Source of the DNA: an uncultured Bacteroidales bacterium
Lineage (GTDB): Bacteria > Bacteroidota > Bacteroidia > Bacteroidales > Muribaculaceae
Reading direction: 5' to 3'
DNA length: 64,000 bases
Assembly: GCA_902792435.1 (NCBI GenBank)
Contig: CADAZN010000001.1
Coordinates: forward strand, 277,460 to 341,459
The notes below the pieces were generated by a model. The model saw only the letters and a list, made by a program, of their open reading frames with translations. It had not been told where the DNA came from and did no database searches. The position numbers were made by a program, and so were the translations under genes. The first letter of the stretch is position 1; every line of letters starts with the position of its first letter. Positions 1 to 10,100 of the stretch are shown piece after piece.

Positions 1-1737
1 AACATACTCGGCCGAAAGGTCACCAGTAACAGGAGAGCTCTGGTTGCCGTCTTTAAGAAGCTGAGCGTTACTAGTTGCCGGTGCCATTTTTCTCAATATT
101 GCGTCAAACTCATAGACATATCCATCATTAGGATTCCCTGCAGGAAAATAATCCCAGTTAACCTTGATGCCACCTGAAAGGTTATCGACATTGCCGTCGC
201 TCATAGTATAGAAATTGCCATCGGTAGCATTATAGCATGCCCATGTTATGAAAGCATATTCCTGCACCTTTGGAGCCACGAAGAAGAAATGGCTAGTTGG
301 CACATAATAATCCTCGTTAAAACTTGGCATGATATATATGTTGGGCTCGTAAAGGCTGGCATTGCCTACCACTGGAGTCGAAGTCACTGCGATAGTGGGG
401 TTAACCTTGTCAACAAGTTTGCCAGTAATGCTCTTGCCCTTGATGATCTTACCTAAATAGTTGTCGGGATCAGAAACACCAGTGAGCATCACCCAGTTGC
501 TTTGGTCAAAATCAGCTACTGGCTGCAGTTTAGTGTTACCCATATACTCAGCTTCAATTCTACCAAGGAAGTCGATTTGGCCATCGCTAATATGTGATGG
601 GTACTTATATTTTCCCATATCTTTTGCGAAGAGCACGTTGCCCAAAGTCACGGGATAGTTATTATAAGAGGGGCCAAGTCGGCAAGAACCATTAACATAA
701 TCCCATCCACCCTGGTCGTTATTATTTGCCAAACCACTAGTGAGACTGAAATAGTTCTTGTTGTTGTCACGGCCATCAAAATTTACAAAAGCACTGTAAT
801 GCACGCCATCGGTAGTCTCCATCGGCTGACCAACAGTAGGATTCCAATCGTTGTTATTTGCTTGGCCAAGTACATAGTAAGTAGGATATGAACCATTGTT
901 TACAAAGCCTGTAATATCCTGAGAGCATTGCGAAACTGTGAGTGCATTAGTGCTAAGATCCAAGTCAAGTTTATAACGACCCTTTTCAATCATAAAGGCG
1001 TTTTGATTCCGGCTCACCCCCATAGGAGCACTCAGCACGCCGTCAACAGTAGCAACGCCCACAAGGTCGTCATAAACCTCATAATCCTCGCCAACTGTTC
1101 CATCGTTGACAATATCGACGAGATCGGTTTTGATAATTGTCATCTTTGAGCGTTCAAAATACTCAACCACACGAGAACTACTGGGTGTATACCAATAAGT
1201 ACCTTGAGCAATCACACATCCCCAAGGGTTATCAAGTGTTATCTCTCCTTTTTCTAAATCAATTGTTCCATTACAATCAGTTCCTCCAGAATAAGTATAG
1301 TAGACTCTCTCATTATAGATAGTGGTAACTCCTTGTGGATAATAGACCATGTGAGCAACAAGAGCATGTTGATAGCCGGTCCAACTAAATTTTGTCGTTT
1401 TGCCTAAATAGGCAACTCGCCATGTGAAAGATGCTTTTGTATCACTCTCCCAAGTAAGTGATGTAACACTTGCTCCATAATTAATAGGCAAATTCACAAC
1501 TGCCGAAGAAGTATTTACAATATCAGTATTCCTATAAAAGTTATTAAATGTCAATTGCTGGGTTGATGAATCCCAAACAACAGTTACGGTATTAGTCCTC
1601 ACAACTTGACCATTTCGATAGTCTTCTTGCAAGAAATCCTGAGTAAATGATGCTGGTTGTGCATTTGCAATATTTGTCGCAAATGTTGTGAGCAAAGCGA
1701 CAAATAAAGATAAAGATAAGGTAAAGAATTTTCTCAT
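1..1737 (-). CDS. Large secreted protein, partial (C-terminus beyond window)
   Basis: The frame is open from an ATG at 1737 to base 1, so at least 579 residues are encoded and the end lies outside the window. A signal peptide covers roughly residues 1-27, ending near Ala-Gln-Pro-Ala. Residues about 28-205 are clearly paralogous to the protein at 1887-2699 (shared blocks VVRTNT, LTFNNFY, DPWGCVI). Further on is a segment with YYVLGQANNNDWNP, resembling beta-sandwich modules of SusE/SusF-like surface proteins. I infer export to the cell surface or beyond; no enzymatic motif is visible. It has its own promoter (1761-1768) and is separated from the upstream paralogue by a hairpin. Function unknown; existence as a gene is certain. 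Confidence 0.85.
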   Translation of the reverse strand, partial: MRKFFTLSLSLFVALLTTFATNIANAQPASFTQDFLQEDYRNGQVVRTNTVTVVWDSSTQQLTFNNFYRNTDIVNTSSAVVNLPINYGASVTSLTWESDTKASFTWRVAYLGKTTKFSWTGYQHALVAHMVYYPQGVTTIYNERVYYTYSGGTDCNGTIDLEKGEITLDNPWGCVIAQGTYWYTPSSSRVVEYFERSKMTIIKTDLVDIVNDGTVGEDYEVYDDLVGVATVDGVLSAPMGVSRNQNAFMIEKGRYKLDLDLSTNALTVSQCSQDITGFVNNGSYPTYYVLGQANNNDWNPTVGQPMETTDGVHYSAFVNFDGRDNNKNYFSLTSGLANNNDQGGWDYVNGSCRLGPSYNNYPVTLGNVLFAKDMGKYKYPSHISDGQIDFLGRIEAEYMGNTKLQPVADFDQSNWVMLTGVSDPDNYLGKIIKGKSITGKLVDKVNPTIAVTSTPVVGNASLYEPNIYIMPSFNEDYYVPTSHFFFVAPKVQEYAFITWACYNATDGNFYTMSDGNVDNLSGGIKVNWDYFPAGNPNDGYVYEFDAILRKMAPATSNAQLLKDGNQSSPVTGDLSAEYV

Positions 1738-1760
1738 AAATGTATAAAAATACGAATTGC

Positions 1761-1768
1761 CAAATTTA
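1761..1768 (-). promoter_or_regulatory. Bacteroidetes -7 box for the partial secreted gene
   Basis: The minus strand reads TAAATTTG, an exact match to TAnnTTTG, 23 bp upstream of the ATG at 1737. No clear TTTG box lies 19-21 bp upstream, so support is moderate. Confidence 0.5.
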
Positions 1769-1823
1769 AATTAGAGAAAAACATGAAAACTCTTCATATT
1801 TATACCCCCTATATCAGCAATAA

Positions 1824-1869
1824 GAGGGTGTGCCAAAATGCAAGCTAACCGGCATTTCGAAACACCCTC
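1824..1869 (-). terminator. Hairpin terminator after the 270-residue secreted protein
   Basis: GAGGGTGT (1824-1831) pairs with ACACCCTC (1862-1869), and inside that AAATGC pairs with GCATTT. It lies 17 bp past the stop of the gene at 1887-2699 and before the promoter of the next gene. On the minus strand it is followed by a short T-rich stretch. Confidence 0.65.
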
Positions 1870-1886
1870 CTATTGATGCAAATATA

Positions 1887-2699
1887 CTATCTCATTAACT
1901 GCTTTGAAACAGTCTTTTGACCGTTGCTGTACTCCTTAACGACGATGTTCAAGCCATTGAAAGGCTGAGTCGACTCTACGCCAAGAGTGTTGTAGTAACG
2001 AGTGTTCATTAGTTGAGCGCCAGCGTTGACATCCTCGATGCCAGTTGAAGTGCGTTCCATGAGAGAGTTCTCAAAATACTCAATAACGATAGATGCACTC
2101 ATGTTGTTCCAGTTGTTATTACCCACAACGCATCCCCAAGGATCGGTGATTTCGATTGTTCCGGCAGCAACATCGATAGTGCCGTGGCAATCTTGTCCAC
2201 CATAATAGGCATAATAACTACCGGGATCAACATTATTATTGATTGGGTCATAAATTCTTACAGGATTTGAAACATGCTGGAAGCGAGCCACAACAGCTGC
2301 CTTATAGGTGCGGAAGGAGGAATAAGAGAAAGGTAGATTGGCAAACACATCGCTTTGGCCCATGGAGCAGGCGCGCCATGTGAAATTAGCCTTTGTGTCG
2401 CTCACCCAAGTCAAGGTTGTTGGGCTTGAAGTATCGGTTGCATAAGATGGGAAAACGAGGTTAATGACTTGATCATTCACCATATCGTTAGCATAAAAAT
2501 TGTTGAATGTCAACACACCTGCATCCTTGTCCCAAACCACATTGAGAGTGTTAGTCCTAACAACATTGCCATCACGAAAGTCTTGTTGATGGAAATTGCT
2601 ATTAAACGATGCGGGCTGTGCATTTGCTTTAAAGCCCGTGTTACCCAATGCAACAAGCAAAAGGGTCATAATTCCTGATAGAGTAATTAATCTTTTCAT
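1887..2699 (-). CDS. Secreted protein with T9SS-style C-terminal tail
   Basis: 270 residues. The signal peptide runs to about residue 27 (Ala-Asn-Ala-Gln-Pro). The body resembles the N-terminal ~200 residues of the adjacent gene at 1-1737, including VVRTNT, LTFNNFY and DPWGCVV blocks. The last ~40 residues (RYYNTLGVESTQPFNGLNIV, then a Lys/Gln-rich end) have the form of a type A type IX secretion sorting domain, so I infer export through T9SS. Conserved Cys residues (for example in QDCHG and WGCVV) may form disulphides. No known catalytic motif is visible. The start is fixed by the signal peptide and by a promoter with both consensus boxes. Function unknown. Confidence 0.85.
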   Translation of the reverse strand: MKRLITLSGIMTLLLVALGNTGFKANAQPASFNSNFHQQDFRDGNVVRTNTLNVVWDKDAGVLTFNNFYANDMVNDQVINLVFPSYATDTSSPTTLTWVSDTKANFTWRACSMGQSDVFANLPFSYSSFRTYKAAVVARFQHVSNPVRIYDPINNNVDPGSYYAYYGGQDCHGTIDVAAGTIEITDPWGCVVGNNNWNNMSASIVIEYFENSLMERTSTGIEDVNAGAQLMNTRYYNTLGVESTQPFNGLNIVVKEYSNGQKTVSKQLMR

Positions 2700-2765
2700 A
2701 TCAATACCTTTTAATTGTTAAAAAATTTTGGTTTATATCTTTTTAGTACATTATTTAAAAACAAG

Positions 2766-2797
2766 CAAAGTTATAAATTGTCATTAACACAAGCAAA
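2766..2797 (-). promoter_or_regulatory. Bacteroidetes promoter for secreted protein gene
   Basis: On the minus strand TTTG (2794-2797) and TAACTTTG (2766-2773) are separated by 20 bp, matching the Bacteroidetes sigma factor consensus. About 66 bp of leader follow before the ATG at 2699. Confidence 0.7.
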
Positions 2798-2885
2798 TTT
2801 AGAAAGATTTTTTTTTATAAAAAACGATAGGGACGAATATTTATTCCAGATATATGCAGAAATTTCCACTCAACATAAAAAGGTT

Positions 2886-2916
2886 TTTGTAATATCAACG
2901 ATTTTGTTTAAATTTG
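2886..2916 (+). promoter_or_regulatory. Bacteroidetes promoter of trpS
   Basis: TTTG (2886-2889), 19 bp spacer, TAAATTTG (2909-2916). Both boxes match the consensus exactly. The trpS ATG is 39 bp further on. Confidence 0.75.
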
Positions 2917-2955
2917 CACTTTATTATTTAGAAACAATTAATCAAAAACAATAAT

Positions 2956-4047
2956 ATGAAAAAAGTTATTCTTACTGGCGACCGCCCAACAGGCAAGCTC
3001 CACCTAGGGCACTATGTGGGTTCTCTGCGCCGACGTGTAGAACTACAGAACGCAGGAGATTATGAGAAAATGTTTGTTTTTATGGCCGATGTTCAGGCGT
3101 TGACCGACAATGCCGACAACCCTGAGAAGATTCGTCAAAACATAATAGAAGTGGCACTTGACTACCTCTCGGCCGGCCTTGACCCAGAGAAGTGCATAAT
3201 CTTCATCCAGAGCCATATTCCCGAACTTGCCGAGCTCACCACCTACCTGATGAACCTCATCACTGTGAGCCGCGTAGAGCGCAACCCCACTGTTAAGACC
3301 GAAATCAAGATGCGCAACTTCGAGGCAAACATACCATTAGGTTTCTTCTGCTATCCCGTTAGCCAAGCAGCCGACATCACATTGTTCAAGGCAGATATCG
3401 TGCCTGCTGGCGAGGACCAAAAACCAATGCTTGAGATTACTCGCGAGCTAGTGCGTCGTTTCAATAGCACCTATGGCGAAGTGCTTGTGGAGCCCGATAT
3501 CATGCTTCCCGAGAACGAGACTGCACGACGCTTGCCCGGAACCGACGGCAAGGAGAAAATGAGCAAGAGCTTGGGCAACTGCATCTACCTAAGCGATGAC
3601 GCCGACACCGTATGGCAGAAGGTTCGCTCCATGTTCACCGACCCCAACCACTTGAACGTGAGCGACCCCGGCACAGTGGAAGGAAATGCAGTATTCACCT
3701 ATCTTGACGCTTTCTCAAAGGACGAGCATTTTGCCAAATATCTGCCTGAGTACCAAAACCTCGACGAAATGAAAGACCACTACCGTCGCGGTGGACTCGG
3801 CGACATGAAATGCAAGAAACTCCTCAACAGCATCCTAAACGAGATGCTCGAGCCCATTCGCCAACGTCGTCATGAGCTGCAACAAGACATTCCCGAAATC
3901 TACAACATCTTGCGCCGTGGCACCGAAAAAGCTCGCGAGACTGCAGCCAAGACTATGGACGAAGTGCGCAATGCAATGAAGATCAATTATTTTGAAGACA
4001 AGGAACTCATCAACCAACAAGCTGAGTATTTCAAGAATCTTCAATAA
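2956..4047 (+). CDS. trpS: Tryptophanyl-tRNA synthetase
   Basis: 363 residues, a usual length for the family. The enzyme charges tRNA-Trp with tryptophan using ATP in the cytoplasm. The class I HIGH-like motif is HLGH at residues 16-19 and the KMSKS loop is intact at 201-205. [15 protein letters not shown] is diagnostic for TrpRS. The gene starts at the ATG 39 bp after a strong promoter. The next gene, a secreted glycerophosphodiesterase-like protein, begins 18 bp after the stop and probably shares the transcript, although the two functions are unrelated. No attenuator or T-box-like leader is visible in the short 5' region. Confidence 0.95.
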   Translation: MKKVILTGDRPTGKLHLGHYVGSLRRRVELQNAGDYEKMFVFMADVQALTDNADNPEKIRQNIIEVALDYLSAGLDPEKCIIFIQSHIPELAELTTYLMNLITVSRVERNPTVKTEIKMRNFEANIPLGFFCYPVSQAADITLFKADIVPAGEDQKPMLEITRELVRRFNSTYGEVLVEPDIMLPENETARRLPGTDGKEKMSKSLGNCIYLSDDADTVWQKVRSMFTDPNHLNVSDPGTVEGNAVFTYLDAFSKDEHFAKYLPEYQNLDEMKDHYRRGGLGDMKCKKLLNSILNEMLEPIRQRRHELQQDIPEIYNILRRGTEKARETAAKTMDEVRNAMKINYFEDKELINQQAEYFKNLQ

Positions 4048-4065
4048 TAAAATTTAACACCTAAC

Positions 4066-5970
4066 ATGAAAAAGACATTATTTGCTCTTCTTGCCCTGAC
4101 TTGTGTAATCGATGTTTGGGCATGGAAGCCTATCTTTATTGGCCATCGCGGCAGCTACATGGGCGTGATGAACACTGTTGAAGCCTACAACAACGGCGTA
4201 GACCATTACGGATATCAAGGGCTTGAGTGCGATGTGCGCGTCACAGCCGACGGTTACTATGTGATTAGTCACGACGAGACCACCAACGCGGTGGGTGGCA
4301 ACCTCACCGTAGCCAATGCCACCCTGGCCGAACTACAGGCCGAGACCTACACGCAAACTCGCGGCGGTGTGACCTATACAGGCCACATATGCACAGTTGC
4401 CGAATATCTTGACATCTGCGCAGAAAAAAACGTGATTCCAGTTGTTGAACTCAAATGGACAACAGGAATCAACAACAACGACATGAGCAAGTTCCCCGGC
4501 TTGGCAGCACTAATTGAGGAAAAAGGCTTGACAAACAAAGCCATAATCCTCACGTCGATGCGCAATTCGCTGGAATATGTGCGCACCAACTTTCCTGCCC
4601 TCAAATGCCAATTCTTGTGCAACAGCAACTGGGCGACCCACTTTGAGTGGATTGTGCAATGGGGCCTGATGCCAAGCATCCAAGCTGGATGCCTTGACAA
4701 ATATACAGTGAAAAAGTTTCATGACAAAGGTCTTGAAGTTGCTGTTTGGACAGTAAACTCACTGGCGAACTATAAGCTTTATGGCGAAATGGGAGTGGCA
4801 ATGATTACTTGCGACTACCTCATGCCTAGTGAGATGCCTGAACTTGAAGACATCGACTGGAATTCTATTGTCGAGCCACAGGAGCCTCTTGAAGTTGTCG
4901 TTGACACATTGTTCTCTTATACTCGTGAAAAAGGAAACCTCCCCGCAAATTTTCCCTCGGGGCTTGATGCCGACGCCTCGCCCTACAAATCGGCACAGCA
5001 AGCCGCAATATCAAATGATGGTGTGTTCTATGCCAACAACTACACCACAAGCACACTTGTGATACTCAAGCCCGACGGAACAATAAGCGAGGCACCAGGC
5101 ACCAGCAGCCATGGTATATGCTTCGACGGCGCAGGAAACCTAATACAACGCAACGACGGTGTCACCAAGAATCCATGTTCTATCCTTATCTACCCTGGCG
5201 GTGACATTAGCACCACACCCATTGATGTAGAATTTGAACTTGACGAAGAAGGCCAAACCAACTTCATAAGCGCCATTGGCGATGTGATGAGCGAAGAAGG
5301 TGGTTATGTTTACCATTATCAGAACGGTAGATCTTATGTTTCCCTCGTCAAAATTGTTAATGGCGAACTTGAAGACATCGAAACGACCGATGCCGTATCA
5401 TTTGCCGGCTCAACAGCTGGAGTGATTTATCCCATCGACAACGACCCTTATCATTTCATTTATCAAGTGAGAAACCAAGGCTACAACCTCTACAACGGCA
5501 GTGACAAGGGCAAGTACATCCCCGGTTCGCTCACCACAACTCCACCCAACAGCAACTCGTCGGTGGGTGGTGCCTATTTTGTTCTTGATGGTCACGAGAT
5601 GTTTCTCTATACCAGCGGAACAAACTACAATGGGGGCTTCACGATTCGCGACATGAGTGCCGAAGCTGCAGCGGTAGCCACAATTCCGCCCATGGGCTCA
5701 GGAGGCTATTCGGCCAACCCATCGGTGGGCTCATTCTTTAACGTGGTACCCGAAAGAGGCAAGAGCGTGATAGTCTATGAATACACAATGGGAAACGGTT
5801 ATGCTGCCTATCGTGTCCATACCACCGACTATACTGCAATCGACGGCATTAACGTTGACACCCCTTCTACACAAGACAACAACTACTATGACCTCACAGG
5901 CCGCAAGATGAACGGAGGCATACCTTCAGGCATTTACATCCATAACGGCAAAAAGGTCATCGTTAGATAA
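4066..5970 (+). CDS. Secreted glycerophosphodiester phosphodiesterase-like protein with T9SS tail
   Basis: 634 residues. Signal peptide about 1-19. Residues ~22-270 are a GDPD domain: GHRG (26-29), ExD at Glu54/Asp56 and HD at 69-70 are the metal and catalytic positions of this family, which hydrolyses glycerophosphodiesters to glycerol-3-phosphate and an alcohol. Residues ~300-600 form a second repetitive, beta-rich region that could be a propeller or adhesin; I do not recognise it. The end (YYDLTGRKMNGGIPSGIYIH and following) looks like a T9SS type A sorting signal, so the enzyme is probably surface-anchored or secreted. It lies 18 bp after trpS and is closed by a strong hairpin at 6017-6055. 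Confidence 0.85.
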   Translation: MKKTLFALLALTCVIDVWAWKPIFIGHRGSYMGVMNTVEAYNNGVDHYGYQGLECDVRVTADGYYVISHDETTNAVGGNLTVANATLAELQAETYTQTRGGVTYTGHICTVAEYLDICAEKNVIPVVELKWTTGINNNDMSKFPGLAALIEEKGLTNKAIILTSMRNSLEYVRTNFPALKCQFLCNSNWATHFEWIVQWGLMPSIQAGCLDKYTVKKFHDKGLEVAVWTVNSLANYKLYGEMGVAMITCDYLMPSEMPELEDIDWNSIVEPQEPLEVVVDTLFSYTREKGNLPANFPSGLDADASPYKSAQQAAISNDGVFYANNYTTSTLVILKPDGTISEAPGTSSHGICFDGAGNLIQRNDGVTKNPCSILIYPGGDISTTPIDVEFELDEEGQTNFISAIGDVMSEEGGYVYHYQNGRSYVSLVKIVNGELEDIETTDAVSFAGSTAGVIYPIDNDPYHFIYQVRNQGYNLYNGSDKGKYIPGSLTTTPPNSNSSVGGAYFVLDGHEMFLYTSGTNYNGGFTIRDMSAEAAAVATIPPMGSGGYSANPSVGSFFNVVPERGKSVIVYEYTMGNGYAAYRVHTTDYTAIDGINVDTPSTQDNNYYDLTGRKMNGGIPSGIYIHNGKKVIVR

Positions 5971-6016
5971 ACCCTAATGACCGATTCGGGATAAACCCAA
6001 CTACCAACAACGAAAC

Positions 6017-6055
6017 GAAGACGGTTCTCTAGCCATTAGCGGGAAAACCGTCTTC
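6017..6055. terminator. Bidirectional terminator between convergent genes
   Basis: GAAGACGGTT (6017-6026) pairs with AACCGTCTTC (6046-6055). It lies between the stops of the GDPD gene (plus) and the Sel1-repeat gene (minus). Confidence 0.7.
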
Positions 6056-6078
6056 TCTGCATTAATGAGGAAAAGTTC

Positions 6079-6828
6079 TTACCACGTCTCGCGTATTCTC
6101 ATGAGAATGTTTTGTGCCAGTTTATGTCCCTGGCGAGAGGCTTCCTTTAACCACTTTTTAGCCTTATGAACATTCTTTGCCACACCTTCGCCAGCGGCAT
6201 AGCACAGGCCAAGCATATACTGAGCGTCGGCATCGCCTTGAAGGGATGCCTCACGGAACCAATAGGCCGCCTCTTTCTTGTCCATGTCAACGCCTTCACC
6301 CAGTTGGTAACAGCTGCCCAAATTGAACTGGGCGCCAGGGCAACCCTGCTTAGCGGCTCGGCGATACCATCGCACGGCAACCTCCTGGTTCTGTGCTACT
6401 CCTCCATTGCCATAGTCAAAAATTTTACCTATCACAAACTGCGCTGAAGGTTCACCGAAATAGGCTTGTAACATAGCCATCTCATAGGCTTTCTTATATA
6501 GGGAATTGGCTTTCCCCATATTAACCGAGCAGCCTTTGCCTGTCTCGTAGCAATAGGCTAAGAAATAGAGTCCAGCAGGATAATCCTGTTCTGCCGACTT
6601 CATAGCCCAGACAAAAGCCAGCGAATCATTCTCCTCAACGCCATAACCACTGTGATAGCAGCTAGCGAGCTGACACTGTGCCTCGGCGTCGCCGTTGCAT
6701 GCGAGCTGATAAGAGTTAAGAGCTTTGCCATACATCGCTTCAGGCGCCTTGTTATCTCCCTCATGCAATGCCAACATTGTGGCACTACACGAGAACAAAA
6801 ACAATAATATTGCTCCTAAACGACGCAT
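6079..6828 (-). CDS. Sel1-like repeat protein, exported
   Basis: 249 residues from the ATG at 6828; a TTG three codons upstream also gives an open frame, but the ATG gives a cleaner signal sequence (MRRLGAILLFLFSCSATMLA). A Cys in this segment could be lipidated, though the lipobox is imperfect. The rest consists of about five Sel1-type helical repeats (for example AQFNLGSCYQLGEGV and AQYMLGLCYAAGEGV), a TPR-like scaffold for protein-protein contacts. It follows trxA by 22 bp and is the last gene of the dnaE-trxA run. The binding partner cannot be told from sequence. Confidence 0.8.
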   Translation of the reverse strand: MRRLGAILLFLFSCSATMLALHEGDNKAPEAMYGKALNSYQLACNGDAEAQCQLASCYHSGYGVEENDSLAFVWAMKSAEQDYPAGLYFLAYCYETGKGCSVNMGKANSLYKKAYEMAMLQAYFGEPSAQFVIGKIFDYGNGGVAQNQEVAVRWYRRAAKQGCPGAQFNLGSCYQLGEGVDMDKKEAAYWFREASLQGDADAQYMLGLCYAAGEGVAKNVHKAKKWLKEASRQGHKLAQNILMRIRETW

Positions 6829-6850
6829 GGAACGCAATCATTGTTAGAGA

Positions 6851-7165
6851 TTACAGCAGAGCCTCAATCTTAGCTTTGAGAGCTTCTTTTGCAATAGAGC
6901 CTACATTGCGATCCTGCAACTCTCCATTCTTGAAGAAAAGGATTGTGGGTATGTTGCGAATGCCATATTCAGCCATGAAGTCGCCTCCTTCATCCACATC
7001 ATACTTGCCAATCTCAACTTTGCCTTCAAACTCTTGAGCCAGCTCGTCAACGATTGGCGACACAGCCTTGCATGGTCCGCACCACTCGGCCCAGAAATCA
7101 ACTACTACGGGAGCTCCCGATTTGATTACCTCATTAATGTTTTCGTCGGTAAATACTTTTGCCAT
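6851..7165 (-). CDS. trxA: Thioredoxin
   Basis: 104 residues, the standard cytoplasmic thioredoxin length, without a signal peptide. The redox motif WCGPC has Cys29 and Cys32; the cis-proline is in RNIPTILFF. It reduces protein disulphides and serves as electron donor to enzymes such as ribonucleotide reductase. It sits 27 bp after dnaE on the same strand and is probably co-transcribed with it and with the Sel1-repeat gene. A second, lipoprotein-type thioredoxin is at 52430-52912. Confidence 0.93.
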   Translation of the reverse strand: MAKVFTDENINEVIKSGAPVVVDFWAEWCGPCKAVSPIVDELAQEFEGKVEIGKYDVDEGGDFMAEYGIRNIPTILFFKNGELQDRNVGSIAKEALKAKIEALL

Positions 7166-7192
7166 AATTGTTTAAGTTAAATATTATTATTG

Positions 7193-10100
7193 TTATTCAT
7201 TAATTACAGTATATTTTACACTTAGGTCGTCGAGTTGTTCTAAGAATTCTCTAGTGAGCGGCAGTTTCAAGTCAGAACGCATGTCAACATATCGGTTGGT
7301 GGCAAGGTCATGAATTCTGAATATCATCTCACACTTGGAGTCGCTCTTAGACTTGAGTTGCTCCTTGATAATATTGCTAATCTCAAGCTGATTCTCATTC
7401 AAGTTAAAGCGAATGGCCTTTACCATCTTTCCTTTCAAGTCCTTGAGGAATGCAATATTGCTCACTTGAAGATTAATCTTGTCGTTATAGCGATTCTTGA
7501 CATAAGCACATCTAACCGCAATTGCCGTGCCAGGAATACAATAGTTGCGATAGTTGGCAAACACCTTGTCAAAGAGCATAAACTCGGTGCTTCCCGTCTT
7601 ATCTTCAATCTTGAGAATACCGAAGTTGTTGCCGCGCTTAGATGGGCGCTCGGCGAAGTCGGTCACCACGCCACCTAGCACAAATTCATGTCCCACTCGG
7701 CTACTACCCTGCTCAGTAAAGTCCTTGATGGTGGAGTTGCAACCAAACTTTAACTCCATAAAGAATGGGTCAAGTGGATGGGCCGACAAGTAGATTCCCA
7801 CCAAATCACGCTCCCTCGAGAGTTTCTCAATAGTGGGCCATTCTTCAACCTTGGGGATAGCAGGCTTGGAGGTGAGCTCGTCCATTATGTCGCCAAACAG
7901 TGTGTTGGCCTGACGGCTCTTATCGAGTTGATACTGCTGGCCATAGTGCAACAGCACCTCGCTGAAGTCCTCTCCCTTGGAGTTCTTCTCAAAGAACGCC
8001 TCACGCTGAATGCCGAAACTATCGAATGCTCCCGAGAGTGCCAATGCCTCAATAGCACGTCGGTTGCATGCCGTTAGGCTCACGCGCTCCACCAGGTCAA
8101 ATATATCCTTGAACGGACCGTTCTTCTCACGCTCGGTAATAATCGCGTCAACCGAGTTAGAGCCAAATCCCTTGATACCGTTAAGGCCAAAGCGTATCAC
8201 GCCCTCCTTGTTGGCGCTGAACGACTTGTAGCTCTCGTTGATGTCAGGTCCCATAACTTTCACACCAATCGCCTTGCACTCGTCCATGAACTTTGTCATT
8301 TTCTCAACGTCGCCCGAACGGCTCAATACAGCAGCCATATACTCGCTGGGATAGTTGGCCTTGAGATAAGCCGTTTGATAAGCCACCCAGCTGTAGCAAG
8401 TTGCATGACTCTTGTTGAAGGCATAAGAGGCAAATGCTTCCCAGTCGCTCCATATCTTCTCTAGAGTCTTGCGATCATGGCCTCTATCCTCACCACCTTG
8501 CAAGAACTTGGGTTTAAGCTTGTCAAGCTTATCCTTCTGCTTCTTGCCCATCGCCTTGCGAAGCACATCACTCTCACCACGAGTAAAACCAGCCAGTTGT
8601 CGCGACAGAAGCATCACTTGCTCCTGATAAACGGTGATGCCGTAGGTGTCCTTGAGATATTTCTCCATCTCGGGAAAATCGTAGGTAATAGGATCGCGAC
8701 CATGCTTGCGGGCAATGAACTGCGGGATGTAGGCCATAGGTCCTGGACGATAAAGAGCATTCATCGCAATCAGGTCCTCGAATGTGCTGGGTTGCAGCTC
8801 GATAAGGTACTTTTGCATACCTGCCGACTCAAACTGGAACGTGCCAGTAGTCCTACCCTCGCAATATAGCTGATAGGTTTTCTTGTCATCAATAGGAATC
8901 TTCTCAATATCGATGTCGATGCCATGGGTCTGCTTGATGTTGGCCAATGCATCTTTGATGATTGACAAGGTCTTAAGACCCAGGAAGTCCATCTTGATAA
9001 GTCCGGTCTCCTCGATTACACTGCCTTCATATTGTGTGACAACCAGTCGAGCGCCTTCTTTGTCTTCCTTATCGATAGCAGTGCTCACTGGCACCCAATC
9101 GGTAATGGGGTCGCGGCCAATGATAACGCCACAGGCATGAACACCAGTGCCACGCACGTTACCCTCGAGTTTCTCGGCAAACCTGATAGTGTCGCCCACA
9201 ATTGGATTGGGGTTGTCAAGCTCCTGACGGAACTCGGGGAAACACTTCAGGCAATTCTTAATTGTAATCTTATAGTTTTTGCCTTCCTCATCTTCGGGCA
9301 TCTCGTTAGGACGAGAAGGAATAAAATTAGCCAAACGGTTGCTTTCGGGGATTGGCAAGTCATGAACACGTGCCACGTCTTTTATCGCCATCTTGGCTGC
9401 CATAGTGCCGTAGGTAATGATGTGGGCAACTTTCTCGGCACCATATTTCTCGGTAACATATTTGAACACTGCGGCACGACCGTCATCATCAAAATCAACA
9501 TCGATATCAGGCAACGAAATGCGGTCGGGGTTCAAGAAACGCTCAAAAAGCAAGTCATATTTTATTGGGTCTATCTTAGTGATTCCCAGGCAGTAGGCAA
9601 CTGCTGAGCCAGCAGCCGAGCCACGACCGGGACCAACAGCACATCCCAGCGATGGAGCAACCCTGATATAGTCCTGAACAATCAGGAAGTAGCCAGGAAA
9701 TCCCATTTTCTTGATAGTATCGAGCTCAAAGTCGATGCGCTCGCGATGCTCTTCATCCATGTCGGGCCAACGCTCCTTGGCTCCTTCATACACCAGATGC
9801 CTTAAATAGTCATCCTCATTATCAAAGCCATCGGGTATGGGGAAGTCGGGCAAAATGGGCTTGTGGTTAATAGAATAAATCTCCACCTTGTCAAGAATCT
9901 CGGTAGTGTTCTCCAAAGCCTCAGGAATATCGGCAAAGAGCTCGTTCATTTCTTCTTGAGTTTTAAACCACTCCTGCTTGGTGTAAAGCAACGTGTTCTC
10001 CTCACCCATGCGGCGTCCTGTCGAGAGCAGCACCAATCGCTCGTGAGCATCGGCATCGTCCTCATTCAGGAAGTGAGAGTCATTACTGCAAATCACCTTA

